Part shown: piece after piece, positions 1 through 7,563 of the stretch | Numbering within the stretch: the stretch's first letter is position 1 | Layout of the letters: the number at the start of each line of letters is the position of its first letter | Source of the DNA: Muribaculaceae bacterium | GTDB taxonomy: Bacteria; Bacteroidota; Bacteroidia; Bacteroidales; Muribaculaceae | Reading direction: 5' to 3' | Assembly (NCBI GenBank): GCA_017619355.1 | Contig: JAFZSO010000008.1 | Coordinates: 1-64,000, forward strand | DNA length: 64,000 nt | The notes under the pieces: model-generated | Database searches by the model: none | The model's input: only the letters and a program-made list of their open reading frames with translations | What the model was told of the DNA's origin: nothing | Made by a program: the position numbers and the translations under genes

Positions 1-449
1 ATCTATGTGGGCGGCACAGAGACGCTGACGGCCACGATTACCCCGAGCGATGTGATCATCAAGACACTCTCATGGACCTCCAGTGCCCCAAATGTGGCCA
101 CTGTTGACCAGGCCGGCAAGGTGACGGCGAAAGCTCTTGGAACAGCAGTCATTACTGCGACGACCACCGACGGCACCAATCTCAGCGCCTCGTGTACGGT
201 AACAGTGAAAGGCATAACCAGCATTACATTGAACAAGAACTCGACAAGCATCTATGTGGGCGGCACAGAGACGCTGACAGCAACGATCACCCCGAGCAAT
301 GTGATCATCAAGACACTATTATGGACCTCAAGCAACTCTAATGTGGCCAGTGTTGACCAGGCCGGCAAGGTGACGGCGAAGGCTCTTGGAACAGCAGTCA
401 TTACTGCGACGACCACCGACGGCACCAATCTCAGCGCCTCGTGCACGGT
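1..449 (+). repeat. Tandem 249-bp Big2 repeat (two copies visible)
   Basis: The segment 1-200 recurs at 250-449 with few changes, an offset of exactly 249 bp (83 codons). Each copy encodes one Big2 domain. The first copy begins at the window edge, so more copies may lie upstream. The near-identity at DNA level suggests recent duplication or gene conversion and possible copy-number variation. Confidence 0.9.
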
Positions 450-1770
450 GAATGTGGTGCCAGAATATGAACTTCTTATATCACCCAATATAGCACATGT
501 GCGTGGAGTTAATAACTGCACTTATGAATTGGCGATAAGCATGAACAACCATAAGGCCATTTCGGGCCTGCAGTTCGTTATGAATTTGCCACCAGAACTT
601 TCGCTCATGACCGACAGCCATGGAGACTATGAGGTGTGGCTTGATGACAATAGAAAGGCACGAAACCATAGTATATCGGTCGAAGCAGTAGATAATAATC
701 AATATTTGATGCTGATTTCTTCGCCCACAAATCAAACATTCAAGGGCAACTCAGGCGACATCCTGCACCTGAAAGTGAAAGTTAATGACAAGTATCACTC
801 GGATATTGGTGACAAATATCTTACATTGAGCAGTATCATCATGGCAGAGGCCGACGAGACGCAGCACAATGTGTCCTCTTCACAGTCAAAACTGCGTTTG
901 AGCTACCTTGTGGGTGATGCCAATGCCGATTTACATGTGGATGTGACAGATTATGTGGTCACTGCCAACTACATCCTAGGACGCAACACGGGTCCTCGTT
1001 TCTTTACCGATGCAGCCAACGCAGCATTCACCGACAATTCTATCAATGTGACCGACCTTGTGGCCATCACAAATATTGCCCTTGAAATACGCGAGAAAGA
1101 GTATAGACCCGATATCAATGGCTATCAACTTATTCCTGTTGAAACAATGGTTGGTTCCGATTTCGAACTTAATGCCAAAGTGACGGAGAAAATTGCAAAT
1201 CAAACTATAGTTACTATTGCTGTTGACAACGACGAGCCTATAGCTGCGATGCAGCTTGACCTTGACCTGCCCGATGGCATCAGTTTTGTGGGAGCTGATG
1301 TGACCGAGCGCTCCCGTGGAATGAGTGCCTCGTGTGGTACCTCACCTGATGGCAAGGCGCGCGTATTGCTCTCAGCCTTCAGTGATACAGATATTGCGAG
1401 CGGCAGCGGTGATGTGCTCAAGCTTACTTTGCAGGGCAGCGCACACAACGGCGACCTGCTTCATTTGACTGACATTATGATGACCGAGCGCAATCTTATC
1501 GAGCACGGCGCAACTGGCGAGCTTTCAATTGACCTGAACTCCATGACAGGCTTGAACGAGATGAATTACAACTACATAAACATATATAGCAGTAATGGAG
1601 CGGTGATTATTGAAAGCCCAGTCGAAGGTAAGGCGCAACTAGTTTGGGTTAACGGCATAAGTCAAATGGTTGCTGTTCAGCCTGGTCGCAATGTTTATCC
1701 CATAAATGTTTCCTATGGTGATATCATCATAGTCTATTTCAACGGCAAAACGGTAAAACTTCAATTCTAA
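1..1770 (+). CDS. Secreted multi-domain protein, 5'-truncated: Big2 repeats, cohesin-like domains, degenerate dockerin, C-terminal sorting-like tail
   Basis: The frame is open from the first base, so the real start lies upstream; the GTG at 7 sits inside a repeat and is not a start. Residues 1-150 (visible part) are two Big2 immunoglobulin-like domains of 83 residues each, nearly identical. Residues ~155-300 look like a cohesin-type beta sandwich. Residues ~303-365 form a degenerate dockerin (VGDANADLHVDVTD, then DNSINVTDL). Residues ~385-510 are a second cohesin-like domain. The last ~75 residues (IYSSNGAVIIESP to KTVKLQF) resemble a type IX secretion sorting tail. From the family, Big2 and cohesin-like modules act as cell-surface stalks or protein-binding domains. 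The ligand is unknown. It is the first of four co-oriented secreted genes, 18 nt ahead of the next, so the two may be cotranscribed. I infer a surface adhesin or scaffold and cannot assign an enzymatic role. Confidence 0.8.
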   Translation: MYVGGTETLTATITPSDVIIKTLSWTSSAPNVATVDQAGKVTAKALGTAVITATTTDGTNLSASCTVTVKGITSITLNKNSTSIYVGGTETLTATITPSNVIIKTLLWTSSNSNVASVDQAGKVTAKALGTAVITATTTDGTNLSASCTVNVVPEYELLISPNIAHVRGVNNCTYELAISMNNHKAISGLQFVMNLPPELSLMTDSHGDYEVWLDDNRKARNHSISVEAVDNNQYLMLISSPTNQTFKGNSGDILHLKVKVNDKYHSDIGDKYLTLSSIIMAEADETQHNVSSSQSKLRLSYLVGDANADLHVDVTDYVVTANYILGRNTGPRFFTDAANAAFTDNSINVTDLVAITNIALEIREKEYRPDINGYQLIPVETMVGSDFELNAKVTEKIANQTIVTIAVDNDEPIAAMQLDLDLPDGISFVGADVTERSRGMSASCGTSPDGKARVLLSAFSDTDIASGSGDVLKLTLQGSAHNGDLLHLTDIMMTERNLIEHGATGELSIDLNSMTGLNEMNYNYINIYSSNGAVIIESPVEGKAQLVWVNGISQMVAVQPGRNVYPINVSYGDIIIVYFNGKTVKLQF

Positions 1771-1788
1771 CACGAAAACAGCTCAACT

Positions 1789-2439
1789 ATGAAACGGATA
1801 TATCTTGCTATGATTATGGCGGCGACTGTGATGGCGATGAGTGCCCGTGACCGACTATATATCAATGACTTCTCAATTTCTACAGGAGAAAGCAAAACAA
1901 TAGAGGTGTTGTTAAGCAACGACACCACATACTGTGCCCTGCAAACCGACATCGTGTTGCCCGAAGGGCTTACCATCGACATGGATGGAAATGAGTATGT
2001 CATTGACCTTACTTCACGAAAAGGCCGAGACCATATAGTATCATCTAACCTACTTGCCAATGGCGCGATACGAGTACTTGTCACTTCGCAGAATTCTAAC
2101 CCATTTAATGGCAACAGCGGTGCCATTTTAACGATTGACATCACCGCTGCCCAGTCGTTCGCTAAAGGTAATATCGTGCTACGCAATAGCGTTGTTGTTG
2201 AAGAAGATGGCATACCTCATTCTCTAGCCCAAGCTATAGCTAAAGTAAATGGCGATGATGGCATTGTGGGTGATGTGAATGGAGATGATAAGGTAAATGT
2301 AAGCGATGTGACCGCTTTAGTCAACATGATTCTTGGTGTTATCCCCAAAGACATGACCCGTGCCGACGTGAACGGTGACGGTAAAATCAATGTTTCGGAC
2401 GTCACTGCCCTCATCAACATCATTCTCGGCGTCATCTAA
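1789..2439 (+). CDS. Secreted cohesin-like plus type I dockerin protein
   Basis: 216 aa. An N-terminal signal peptide (about residues 1-19, MKRIYLAMIMAATVMAMSA) is followed by a single cohesin-like beta sandwich (~22-150, with DIVLPEGLTID and NPFNGNSGAILTI motifs). The C-terminus is a full two-repeat type I dockerin (~163-216). Its F-hand calcium loops DVNGDDKVNVSD and DVNGDGKINVSD are each followed by a VTALVN/INMILGV helix. There is no T9SS tail after the dockerin. From the family, dockerins bind cohesins in a calcium-dependent way; a small protein carrying both folds could bridge or polymerise. This is inference, since many Bacteroidales dockerin-like domains have no tested partner. The gene lies 18 nt after the preceding gene and ends just before a strong hairpin terminator. 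Confidence 0.8.
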   Translation: MKRIYLAMIMAATVMAMSARDRLYINDFSISTGESKTIEVLLSNDTTYCALQTDIVLPEGLTIDMDGNEYVIDLTSRKGRDHIVSSNLLANGAIRVLVTSQNSNPFNGNSGAILTIDITAAQSFAKGNIVLRNSVVVEEDGIPHSLAQAIAKVNGDDGIVGDVNGDDKVNVSDVTALVNMILGVIPKDMTRADVNGDGKINVSDVTALINIILGVI

Positions 2440-2531
2440 TTGTAGAGACAACCGCCAACTGTAGGGGCAGCGCGTGCGGTGTCCGTCAAATAAAACATGA
2501 ATATAAGGGCTGGCCTCATCGCCAGCCCTTT
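2269..2531 (+). repeat. Dockerin/3'UTR/terminator cassette, copy 1
   Basis: This block comprises the dockerin codons, the stop, ~70 bp of 3'UTR (TAATTGTAG..., GCGCGTGCGGTGTCC) and the GGGCTGGC...GCCAGCCC hairpin. It is closely matched at 3806-4065 and more loosely at 5183-5448. Identity continues across the stop codon into non-coding DNA, so the unit that was copied includes the terminator. Confidence 0.85.
2507..2531 (+). terminator. Intrinsic terminator (GGGCTGGC/GCCAGCCC family)
   Basis: GGGCTGGC, a short CTCATC-type loop, then GCCAGCCC and a T-run. It follows the dockerin gene ending at 2439. The same stem recurs at 4044, 5421 and 39923. Confidence 0.8.
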
Positions 2532-2595
2532 CTGTTCCACTAAATCCACTACTATTCTACACAGGATTTATATTCGCAAAAAACAAACTGATTAT

Positions 2596-2626
2596 TTTGT
2601 TTTATTCTTAAATTTCACTAATTTTG
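2596..2626 (+). promoter_or_regulatory. Bacteroidetes-type promoter
   Basis: TTTG at 2596-2599 and TAATTTTG at 2619-2626, spaced by 19 bp, match the Bacteroidetes primary-sigma consensus TTTG / TAnnTTTG. It would drive the gene starting at 2726 with a ~90-nt leader. Confidence 0.7.
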
Positions 2627-2725
2627 CAATAACAAAGCAAGATGTGACCACATTGTTTTGATCGATCGAGTTAGATATTGTTGCCAGATTAATAGTGTAA
2701 TTACTCATTTTTTAAAGTATAATTT

Positions 2726-3976
2726 ATGAAAAGATTATTTCATCTTACAATAGCTATCATGATGTTTGCTACTGTTTCGGCCGTTGACTTAGAGCCAGCC
2801 GAACTTGAGTATTTGCAACTTAAATGGAAGCAACCTATTTCGGAATGGATCAAGCATCGTCAAGGTTTTGGAATGAACGGCGCTTTCTATATACGCGACA
2901 ATCAGCAAGGAATAATTAGCCGCTGGGACGAGAATGGCGAGGATAGCACTTTTGTCCTAGAGGGAGGCTACAGAGGCCATGCGGTGACGTGCGATGAAGC
3001 TGGCAACATCTTAACCCGCATCGACTACGGTTGGCCAGGAGGATGGGAGGTGGGAGCACCGGCTATTCGTGTATTTCCCGCTGCTGGCGGAGACTACATC
3101 GATAGTTCGCTTCCTGTTGATGCTTTTAATAACTGGGGAGAAAATGGGCGTATGGATTATTTTGGTTTTGCCGAGGGCAATGTGATGGAAGAAGGTGCGC
3201 TTTATATTATTAGTCAACATGCCCATACATTTTTCAAGATTGCCTTTTTGAAAGGTAAAGTTAACCCAAATGCTTCTGGTGCAGTTGCATATGCAGGAGC
3301 CAATATTGGGGCCAGCGTTGAGGGAGGTAGTACTTGTGATGATGTTATAAATGCATACATTGCTGCCGATGGCACTCGCCACTTGTTATATGTGAGCCGA
3401 TCCATTGAACCTGTTGATATTACATACGATGAGCAAAGCCACATATATGTTGGCGAAACTGCATTATTACCAGGGCATGCCCACTTGCCGTTTATAATTC
3501 CAATCAGGGGTTTCAGCAATGGTGTTTATCCGTTTGCACTCGGTGGACACAATTTTTTCCTCTATCCAGCAAAGCTTCCTGAAGATGCAATGTACCTTGA
3601 TGGTTTTGCCATAGCTGAAGCTAATGCTGACATACCCATCACCTTCATGCCAGCGACCTGTTCTTCCGCCGCCAATGGCATTCAAGCAAATTGGCTCAAT
3701 GCTGAACCCGTTGACGAGTCGAAGGCAATCATATATCAGTATTATCCCGGTGGCCATATTGCTGTTTACGAGTTTAAGCTAAAGCAATCTTCTGTTGCTA
3801 TAAAGGGTGATGTGAATAGTGATGGCAAGGTAAATGTGAGTGATGTGACCGCTTTAGTCAACATGATTCTTGGCGTCATCCCAAAAGACATGACCCGTGC
3901 CGATGTGAACGGTGACGGCAAAATAAATGTCTCAGATGTCACCGCCCTCATAAACATCATCCTCGGCATCATCTAA
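2726..3976 (+). CDS. Secreted protein of unknown function with C-terminal type I dockerin
   Basis: 416 aa. It has a signal peptide (~1-19), then a ~330-residue domain I do not recognise, rich in Gly/Trp/Asp turns (YIRDNQQGIISRWDENGE, RIDYGWPGGWE). These suggest a beta-propeller or other all-beta fold. Residues ~362-416 are a type I dockerin with loops DVNSDGKVNVSD and DVNGDGKINVSD, almost identical to the one in the preceding gene. It has its own promoter at 2596-2626 and its own terminator at 4044. The dockerin suggests docking to a cohesin-bearing surface protein; cohesin-like domains are encoded in the two genes upstream. No catalytic motif was visible, so no enzymatic function is proposed. 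Confidence 0.75.
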   Translation: MKRLFHLTIAIMMFATVSAVDLEPAELEYLQLKWKQPISEWIKHRQGFGMNGAFYIRDNQQGIISRWDENGEDSTFVLEGGYRGHAVTCDEAGNILTRIDYGWPGGWEVGAPAIRVFPAAGGDYIDSSLPVDAFNNWGENGRMDYFGFAEGNVMEEGALYIISQHAHTFFKIAFLKGKVNPNASGAVAYAGANIGASVEGGSTCDDVINAYIAADGTRHLLYVSRSIEPVDITYDEQSHIYVGETALLPGHAHLPFIIPIRGFSNGVYPFALGGHNFFLYPAKLPEDAMYLDGFAIAEANADIPITFMPATCSSAANGIQANWLNAEPVDESKAIIYQYYPGGHIAVYEFKLKQSSVAIKGDVNSDGKVNVSDVTALVNMILGVIPKDMTRADVNGDGKINVSDVTALINIILGII

Positions 3977-4065
3977 TTGTAGGGGCAACCGCCAGCTGTA
4001 GGAACAGCGCGTGCGGTGTCCATCATATAAAACATTAATCTCAGGGCTGGCCTCACCGCCAGCCC
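3806..4065 (+). repeat. Dockerin/3'UTR/terminator cassette, copy 2
   Basis: Close DNA copy of 2269-2531, running from the dockerin through the 3'UTR to the hairpin. The bodies of the two genes upstream of the dockerin are unrelated. Confidence 0.85.
4044..4065 (+). terminator. Intrinsic terminator (GGGCTGGC/GCCAGCCC family)
   Basis: GGGCTGGC-CTCACC-GCCAGCCC hairpin after the dockerin gene ending at 3976. The following T-run is weak (CATTCTATTCT). Confidence 0.65.
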
Positions 4066-4101
4066 CATTCTATTCTCTATTAACTTTTTCACTTCATTAT
4101 C

Positions 4102-4132
4102 TTTGTTTTTCAAGAAATAATCTTTATATTTG
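4102..4132 (+). promoter_or_regulatory. Bacteroidetes-type promoter
   Basis: TTTG at 4102-4105 and TATATTTG at 4125-4132 with a 19-bp spacer. It is placed ~90 nt ahead of the ATG at 4220 and supports that start over a GTG at 4151, which would leave only an ~18-nt leader and bury the signal peptide. Confidence 0.75.
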
Positions 4133-4219
4133 CAATAATTTTGATGAAGAGTGAAAACACCCTATCTGGATCAAGAGTTTATCAAATCTAATATTTACCA
4201 TTTTTTTACTATCAACAAA

Positions 4220-5353
4220 ATGAAAAAACAAATTGCTGTATTATTATTTGTCGCATTATTGTCGGCAATTTATGTGGATGCCTCTAAATCAAACGGTATC
4301 AGTGAAAACATTTCTCAGGAATCGGTTACAACACCCGATTTCACTGGCACCTATGTTATGTTCTATAAGACCACAAGGACAGAATATATGGCGGGCTACG
4401 GAAAATACTTTTTAAGCGATAGCTGCTATGTGAATGTGACCATAGAAAAGGATTCTGAGGTGGAGAATCAGTACATTGTCAAACAGTTTGCCAGAAAAGG
4501 GGCATTAGATTTGATTGCCTCATATAACTCAGAAACAGGTAACCTCGAAATAGCTCGCCAGCCAGTTTTCTCAAATCGTGATATAGTGAATGTCAATAAC
4601 AACAATGAACCCATCACACTCACACCTACTGCAGATGGGTTTATCATTAACGAAGTGTGGGGTTCATTATATGAAAATGGCAGCTATTTTGAACAAGGCA
4701 GCAATTCTGTATTAATGAAACCCAATGCTGTTATGGAATGGAATGGTACATTATATGCTCAGAGTGTGTCTCACACAGAGTATGTTAAAGTTGAGCAAAA
4801 TGGAAATTCTTCAGAATTGACTATTGTGAACTTTGGTAACTTTGGACAATTTGGAAAAAGTATTATTTTGAATTTAGACAACGATTCGGTTTTCAGCATT
4901 CCCATACAATTACACTATTCATGTACATACTATGATGATTTTGAGTATGATGTGCTGGGTACTGAGCACTGGTACTTTAATGCTGGCCATGATGATTCTT
5001 GGAACAAACTACCCATAACAGGCAAATGGACCGCAACGACAATGGTTTCAGATGCTGAGTGGCTGCATGGCCCAGCTGAAACTTATTGGGGAGGACTGCT
5101 TTACTCTGAAGATATAGAAGGACCTTTCACTTTAACAATGCTGTCGGGCACCATTATTTCACCATTTGCCACAAACAGGCCTGGCGATGTGAATGGTGAT
5201 GGCAGTGTGAACGTTAGCGACGTGACCTACCTGATTAACATGATTCTGGCTGTCATCCCCAAGGATGAGACAACTGGTGATGTGAATGGTGACGGCAGTG
5301 TTAATGTAAGTGATGTTACCTACTTGATCAACATCATCCTTGGTATCATCTAA
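4220..5353 (+). CDS. Secreted protein of unknown function with C-terminal type I dockerin
   Basis: 377 aa from the ATG at 4220. This start puts a proper signal peptide (MKKQIAVLLFVALLSAIYVDA) at the N-terminus; an in-frame GTG at 4151 would add 23 residues ahead of it. The body (~25-320) is unrecognised and rich in Tyr, Trp, Asn and Gly, with a probable beta-sheet fold. The dockerin (~322-377) has loops DVNGDGSVNVSD twice. Its linker and helices differ from the two upstream copies (VTYLINMILAV instead of VTALVNMILGV). No T9SS tail. The gene is lower in GC than its neighbours except in the dockerin, which fits acquisition of the dockerin as a module. It has its own promoter and a strong terminator. 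Confidence 0.75.
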   Translation: MKKQIAVLLFVALLSAIYVDASKSNGISENISQESVTTPDFTGTYVMFYKTTRTEYMAGYGKYFLSDSCYVNVTIEKDSEVENQYIVKQFARKGALDLIASYNSETGNLEIARQPVFSNRDIVNVNNNNEPITLTPTADGFIINEVWGSLYENGSYFEQGSNSVLMKPNAVMEWNGTLYAQSVSHTEYVKVEQNGNSSELTIVNFGNFGQFGKSIILNLDNDSVFSIPIQLHYSCTYYDDFEYDVLGTEHWYFNAGHDDSWNKLPITGKWTATTMVSDAEWLHGPAETYWGGLLYSEDIEGPFTLTMLSGTIISPFATNRPGDVNGDGSVNVSDVTYLINMILAVIPKDETTGDVNGDGSVNVSDVTYLINIILGII

Positions 5354-5377
5354 TTGTCGGTACGACTACAATTGTAG

Positions 5378-5397
5378 GGACAGGGCGTGCCCTGTCC
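5378..5397. repeat. Near-perfect palindrome in the 3'UTR
   Basis: GGACAGGGC-GT-GCCCTGTCC, with 9-bp arms perfectly paired around 2 bases. Degenerate versions lie at the same place in the other two cassettes (GGGGCAGCGCGTGCGGTGTCC and GGAACAGCGCGTGCGGTGTCC), so this looks like the intact form of a REP-like element carried in the cassette. Confidence 0.7.
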
Positions 5398-5420
5398 GCT
5401 AAATAAAATACGAATCTAAG

Positions 5421-5448
5421 GGGCTGGCCTCTCCGCCAGCCCTTTTTT
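5421..5448 (+). terminator. Intrinsic terminator (GGGCTGGC/GCCAGCCC family)
   Basis: GGGCTGGC-CTCTCC-GCCAGCCC followed by TTTTTT. This is the best formed of the four family members. Confidence 0.85.
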
Positions 5449-5672
5449 ATGCCCAATCTCAAGAAGCTAGCAGCAGAACCCGTTTTTGCGAGCATGTCCA
5501 TGTATTGCAAGACGCAGTCTTGTAAATCTCTCTTTGCTATCACCATTTCCACACCTCTCCCCATCCCTTATCTTTGCCCACACGAACCTTTAAATAATAA
5601 TCCTATGATTTGTTCTTGGATTCTGTTGGATTTCTCGCGCGACAGCGCGACTCCATTCCCTTCTCATCATCA

Positions 5673-5729
5673 TACCACATTCATTCTCCCATTGTACCGC
5701 TTTCGTCATGCCCATCATACCGCTTTCGT
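5673..5729 (-). repeat. Phased ~22-bp repeat array, three units
   Basis: TACCGCTTTCGT at 5695-5706 and 5718-5729, and a degenerate TACCACATTCAT at 5673-5684, give start-to-start spacings of 22 and 23 bp. The reverse complement, ACGAAAGCGGTA, matches ACGAAAGCAGTA units at 40449-40502, which lie in the opposite orientation. Confidence 0.7.
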
Positions 5730-5777
5730 TACCCGGTATTTGTTTCAATACGCTGGAAATCAACCAAGTCTCACTTT

Positions 5778-5813
5778 TCCCATTCTTCCCATTCTTCCCA
5801 TTCTTCCCATTCT
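5778..5813 (+). repeat. 9-bp tandem repeat x4
   Basis: Four perfect tandem copies of TCCCATTCT, a pyrimidine-rich microsatellite in non-coding DNA. Confidence 0.85.
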
Positions 5814-5830
5814 TCCACGATTTCCACCAC

Positions 5831-5938
5831 TTCCCACCGTTCCCACCCGTCCCTAAAAAAATCCGGCGTTAGCCGGCTTTTCGAAGCTTTTCGATGAGCT
5901 CTGCTCGCAACTTTTTGAATTAATTCCCCGCGCCGTCA
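5831..5938 (+). repeat. Intergenic module with hairpin, copy A
   Basis: TTCCCACCGTTCCC (5831-5844), a CCGGC-GTTA-GCCGG hairpin with a T-run (5863-5880), an AACTTTTT stretch and CCCCGCGCCGTCA (ending at 5938). The same parts in the same order occur at 40588-40710. The hairpin looks like an intrinsic terminator but lies ~500 bp from any upstream gene end. Confidence 0.65.
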
Positions 5939-6286
5939 AACTACTAAAAAGATTTGTTTTATATTTGAAGGATTTCTCGCGAAGCGACTCCAAACGCCTC
6001 GCCGTCATAGAAAAAATACCGCGTCAGCGGCTTTGCTGCGCTTCGCTTGCCCTTCGGGCTCCCGTTCGGTCGCGAGCACTTCGTGGTTGCGTGTCACCCG
6101 CTTTGTGAGAGTGACCCCCTCGCCGTAATTGAGAATATTTTATTCATGGTAATTTGCGGTATATTTATGGTAATTCGTGGAGACAACCCCGCGTTGTCAA
6201 AAATCAGACAAATCAGATAATCCGTAGTTTTTATCCCCTTGTCGTTTTGTGAGAAATGTGGCATAGTGCGTGCCATTCTATAAAAA

Positions 6287-6318
6287 TTTCTTTATTTCAA
6301 TAGAATTCACTAATTTTG
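6287..6318 (+). promoter_or_regulatory. Probable promoter of the flavodiiron gene
   Basis: TAATTTTG at 6311-6318 is a good -7 box. The upstream element TTTC at 6287-6290 is imperfect, 20 bp away. It lies ~40 bp ahead of the ATG at 6356. Confidence 0.6.
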
Positions 6319-6355
6319 CACTTAAATTCTAAAACCGCTATAAAACAACTTGAAA

Positions 6356-7543
6356 ATGGCTAAGAAAATAACCGATAAAGTGACTTGGGTAGGCAAGGTT
6401 GACTGGGAACTCACCACCTTCCATGGCGACGAACTCTCCACGCATCGTGGCTCGAGCTACAACGCCTACCTCGTCCGCGACCAGAAAGTGGCGCTCATCG
6501 ATACCGTGTGGAAACCCTATGACCGCGAGTTTGTAACCCGACTCAAACAGGAAATCGACCTGAAAGAGATCGACTATATCATCATGAATCACAACGAGAT
6601 TGACCACAGTGGTGCACTCGTTGAACTCATGCGTGAAATCCCCGATGTGCCCATCTATTGCACCGCCAAGGGTGAGGCCATCATTCGTGGACATTACCAC
6701 CAGGACTGGAACTTCGTGAATGTGAAGACGGGCGACACCCTGTCGCTGGGCGAGAATACCCTCACTTTCATCGAGGCTACCATGCTCCACTGGCCCGATA
6801 CAATGTTCACCTATCTCTCGGGCGAGAACATCCTCTTCTCCAACGACGGCTTTGGTCAGCACTTCGCCTCCGAGTCGCTCTACGATGACAAGGTGGACCT
6901 GTGCGAAATCATGTACGAGGCCGAGAAGTATTATGCCAACATCCTCAACCCCTTCAGCATGATGGCAAAGAAGAAGGTGGCCGACCTGCTTGCCATGAAT
7001 CTGCCCATCGACCTCATCTGCCCCAGTCATGGTGTGATTTGGCGCAAGAACATACCCCTTATCATCGAGAAATATCAGCAGTGGGCCGATGCTTACCAGA
7101 CCGACCAGGTGACCATCGTTTACGACACCATGTGGCAGTCAACCCGCCTGATGGCGCAAGCTATAGCCGACGGCATCCGCACCGCCAGCCCTGATACCAC
7201 CGTGATGCTCATGAATGCCGCTCACGATGACAAGAACGACATCCTCACACAGATGTTCCGTTCCAAGGCTGTGCTCGTGGGTTCGCCCACAGTCAACAAC
7301 GGCTTCACCTATGCTATTGCAGGCATCCTCGAGATGGCGAAGGGATTGAAATTCAAGAAGAAAAAGGCCGCAGCTTTCGGCTCCTACGGCTGGAGCGGCG
7401 AGGCTTCCAAACTCATCACCGAGCACTTGCAGAAGGCGGGCTTCGAGATAGTGAACGACGGCATTCGCACGCTTTGGGTGCCCGATGAAGATGCCCTCAA
7501 GCAGGCCCGTGAGTTTGGCGAAGCCTTTGCAGCCGCACTCTAA
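6356..7543 (+). CDS. Flavodiiron protein (A-type flavoprotein, oxygen/NO reductase)
   Basis: 395 aa from the ATG at 6356; a TTG two codons upstream is less likely. The N-terminal half is a metallo-beta-lactamase-type diiron domain. Its ligands fall at the canonical positions: H79, E81, D83 (NHNEID), H145, D164 (FSND) and H225 (PSHG). The C-terminal half (~250-395) is a flavodoxin-like FMN domain (VTIVYDTMWQSTRLMAQAI, VGSPTVNNG). There is no fused rubredoxin or flavin reductase domain, so electrons must come from a separate partner. In anaerobes these cytosolic enzymes reduce O2 to water or NO to N2O. The following gene starts 20 nt downstream and may be cotranscribed. Confidence 0.95.
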   Translation: MAKKITDKVTWVGKVDWELTTFHGDELSTHRGSSYNAYLVRDQKVALIDTVWKPYDREFVTRLKQEIDLKEIDYIIMNHNEIDHSGALVELMREIPDVPIYCTAKGEAIIRGHYHQDWNFVNVKTGDTLSLGENTLTFIEATMLHWPDTMFTYLSGENILFSNDGFGQHFASESLYDDKVDLCEIMYEAEKYYANILNPFSMMAKKKVADLLAMNLPIDLICPSHGVIWRKNIPLIIEKYQQWADAYQTDQVTIVYDTMWQSTRLMAQAIADGIRTASPDTTVMLMNAAHDDKNDILTQMFRSKAVLVGSPTVNNGFTYAIAGILEMAKGLKFKKKKAAAFGSYGWSGEASKLITEHLQKAGFEIVNDGIRTLWVPDEDALKQAREFGEAFAAAL

Positions 7544-7563
7544 CATTCATCACGCTTCAATCT

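Larger units (their letters stand above)
5183..5448 (+). repeat. Dockerin/3'UTR/terminator cassette, copy 3 (divergent)
   Basis: Same order of parts as copies 1 and 2: dockerin, TAATTG stop context, repeat-derived palindrome, TAAATAAAA-type stretch, GGGCTGGC hairpin. It is more diverged in the coding part. Confidence 0.75.
5449..6286. other. Gene-free, repeat-rich intergenic zone
   Basis: About 0.84 kb with no supportable gene; the reading frames here are low-complexity or repeat-derived. It holds a phased ~22-bp repeat (5673-5729), a 9-bp x4 microsatellite (5778-5813), a hairpin module (5831-5938) and a block near 6150-6195 (TTCATGG...GGAGACAACCCCGCG). Related versions of all but the microsatellite lie at 40.1-40.7 kb. 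Confidence 0.7.

Noticed and set aside
5449..5897. Two overlapping plus-strand open frames in the first gene-free zone
   Set aside because: They run through a microsatellite and repeat modules, giving low-complexity Ser/His/Pro/Ile products without promoter or homology. I treat the region as non-coding.
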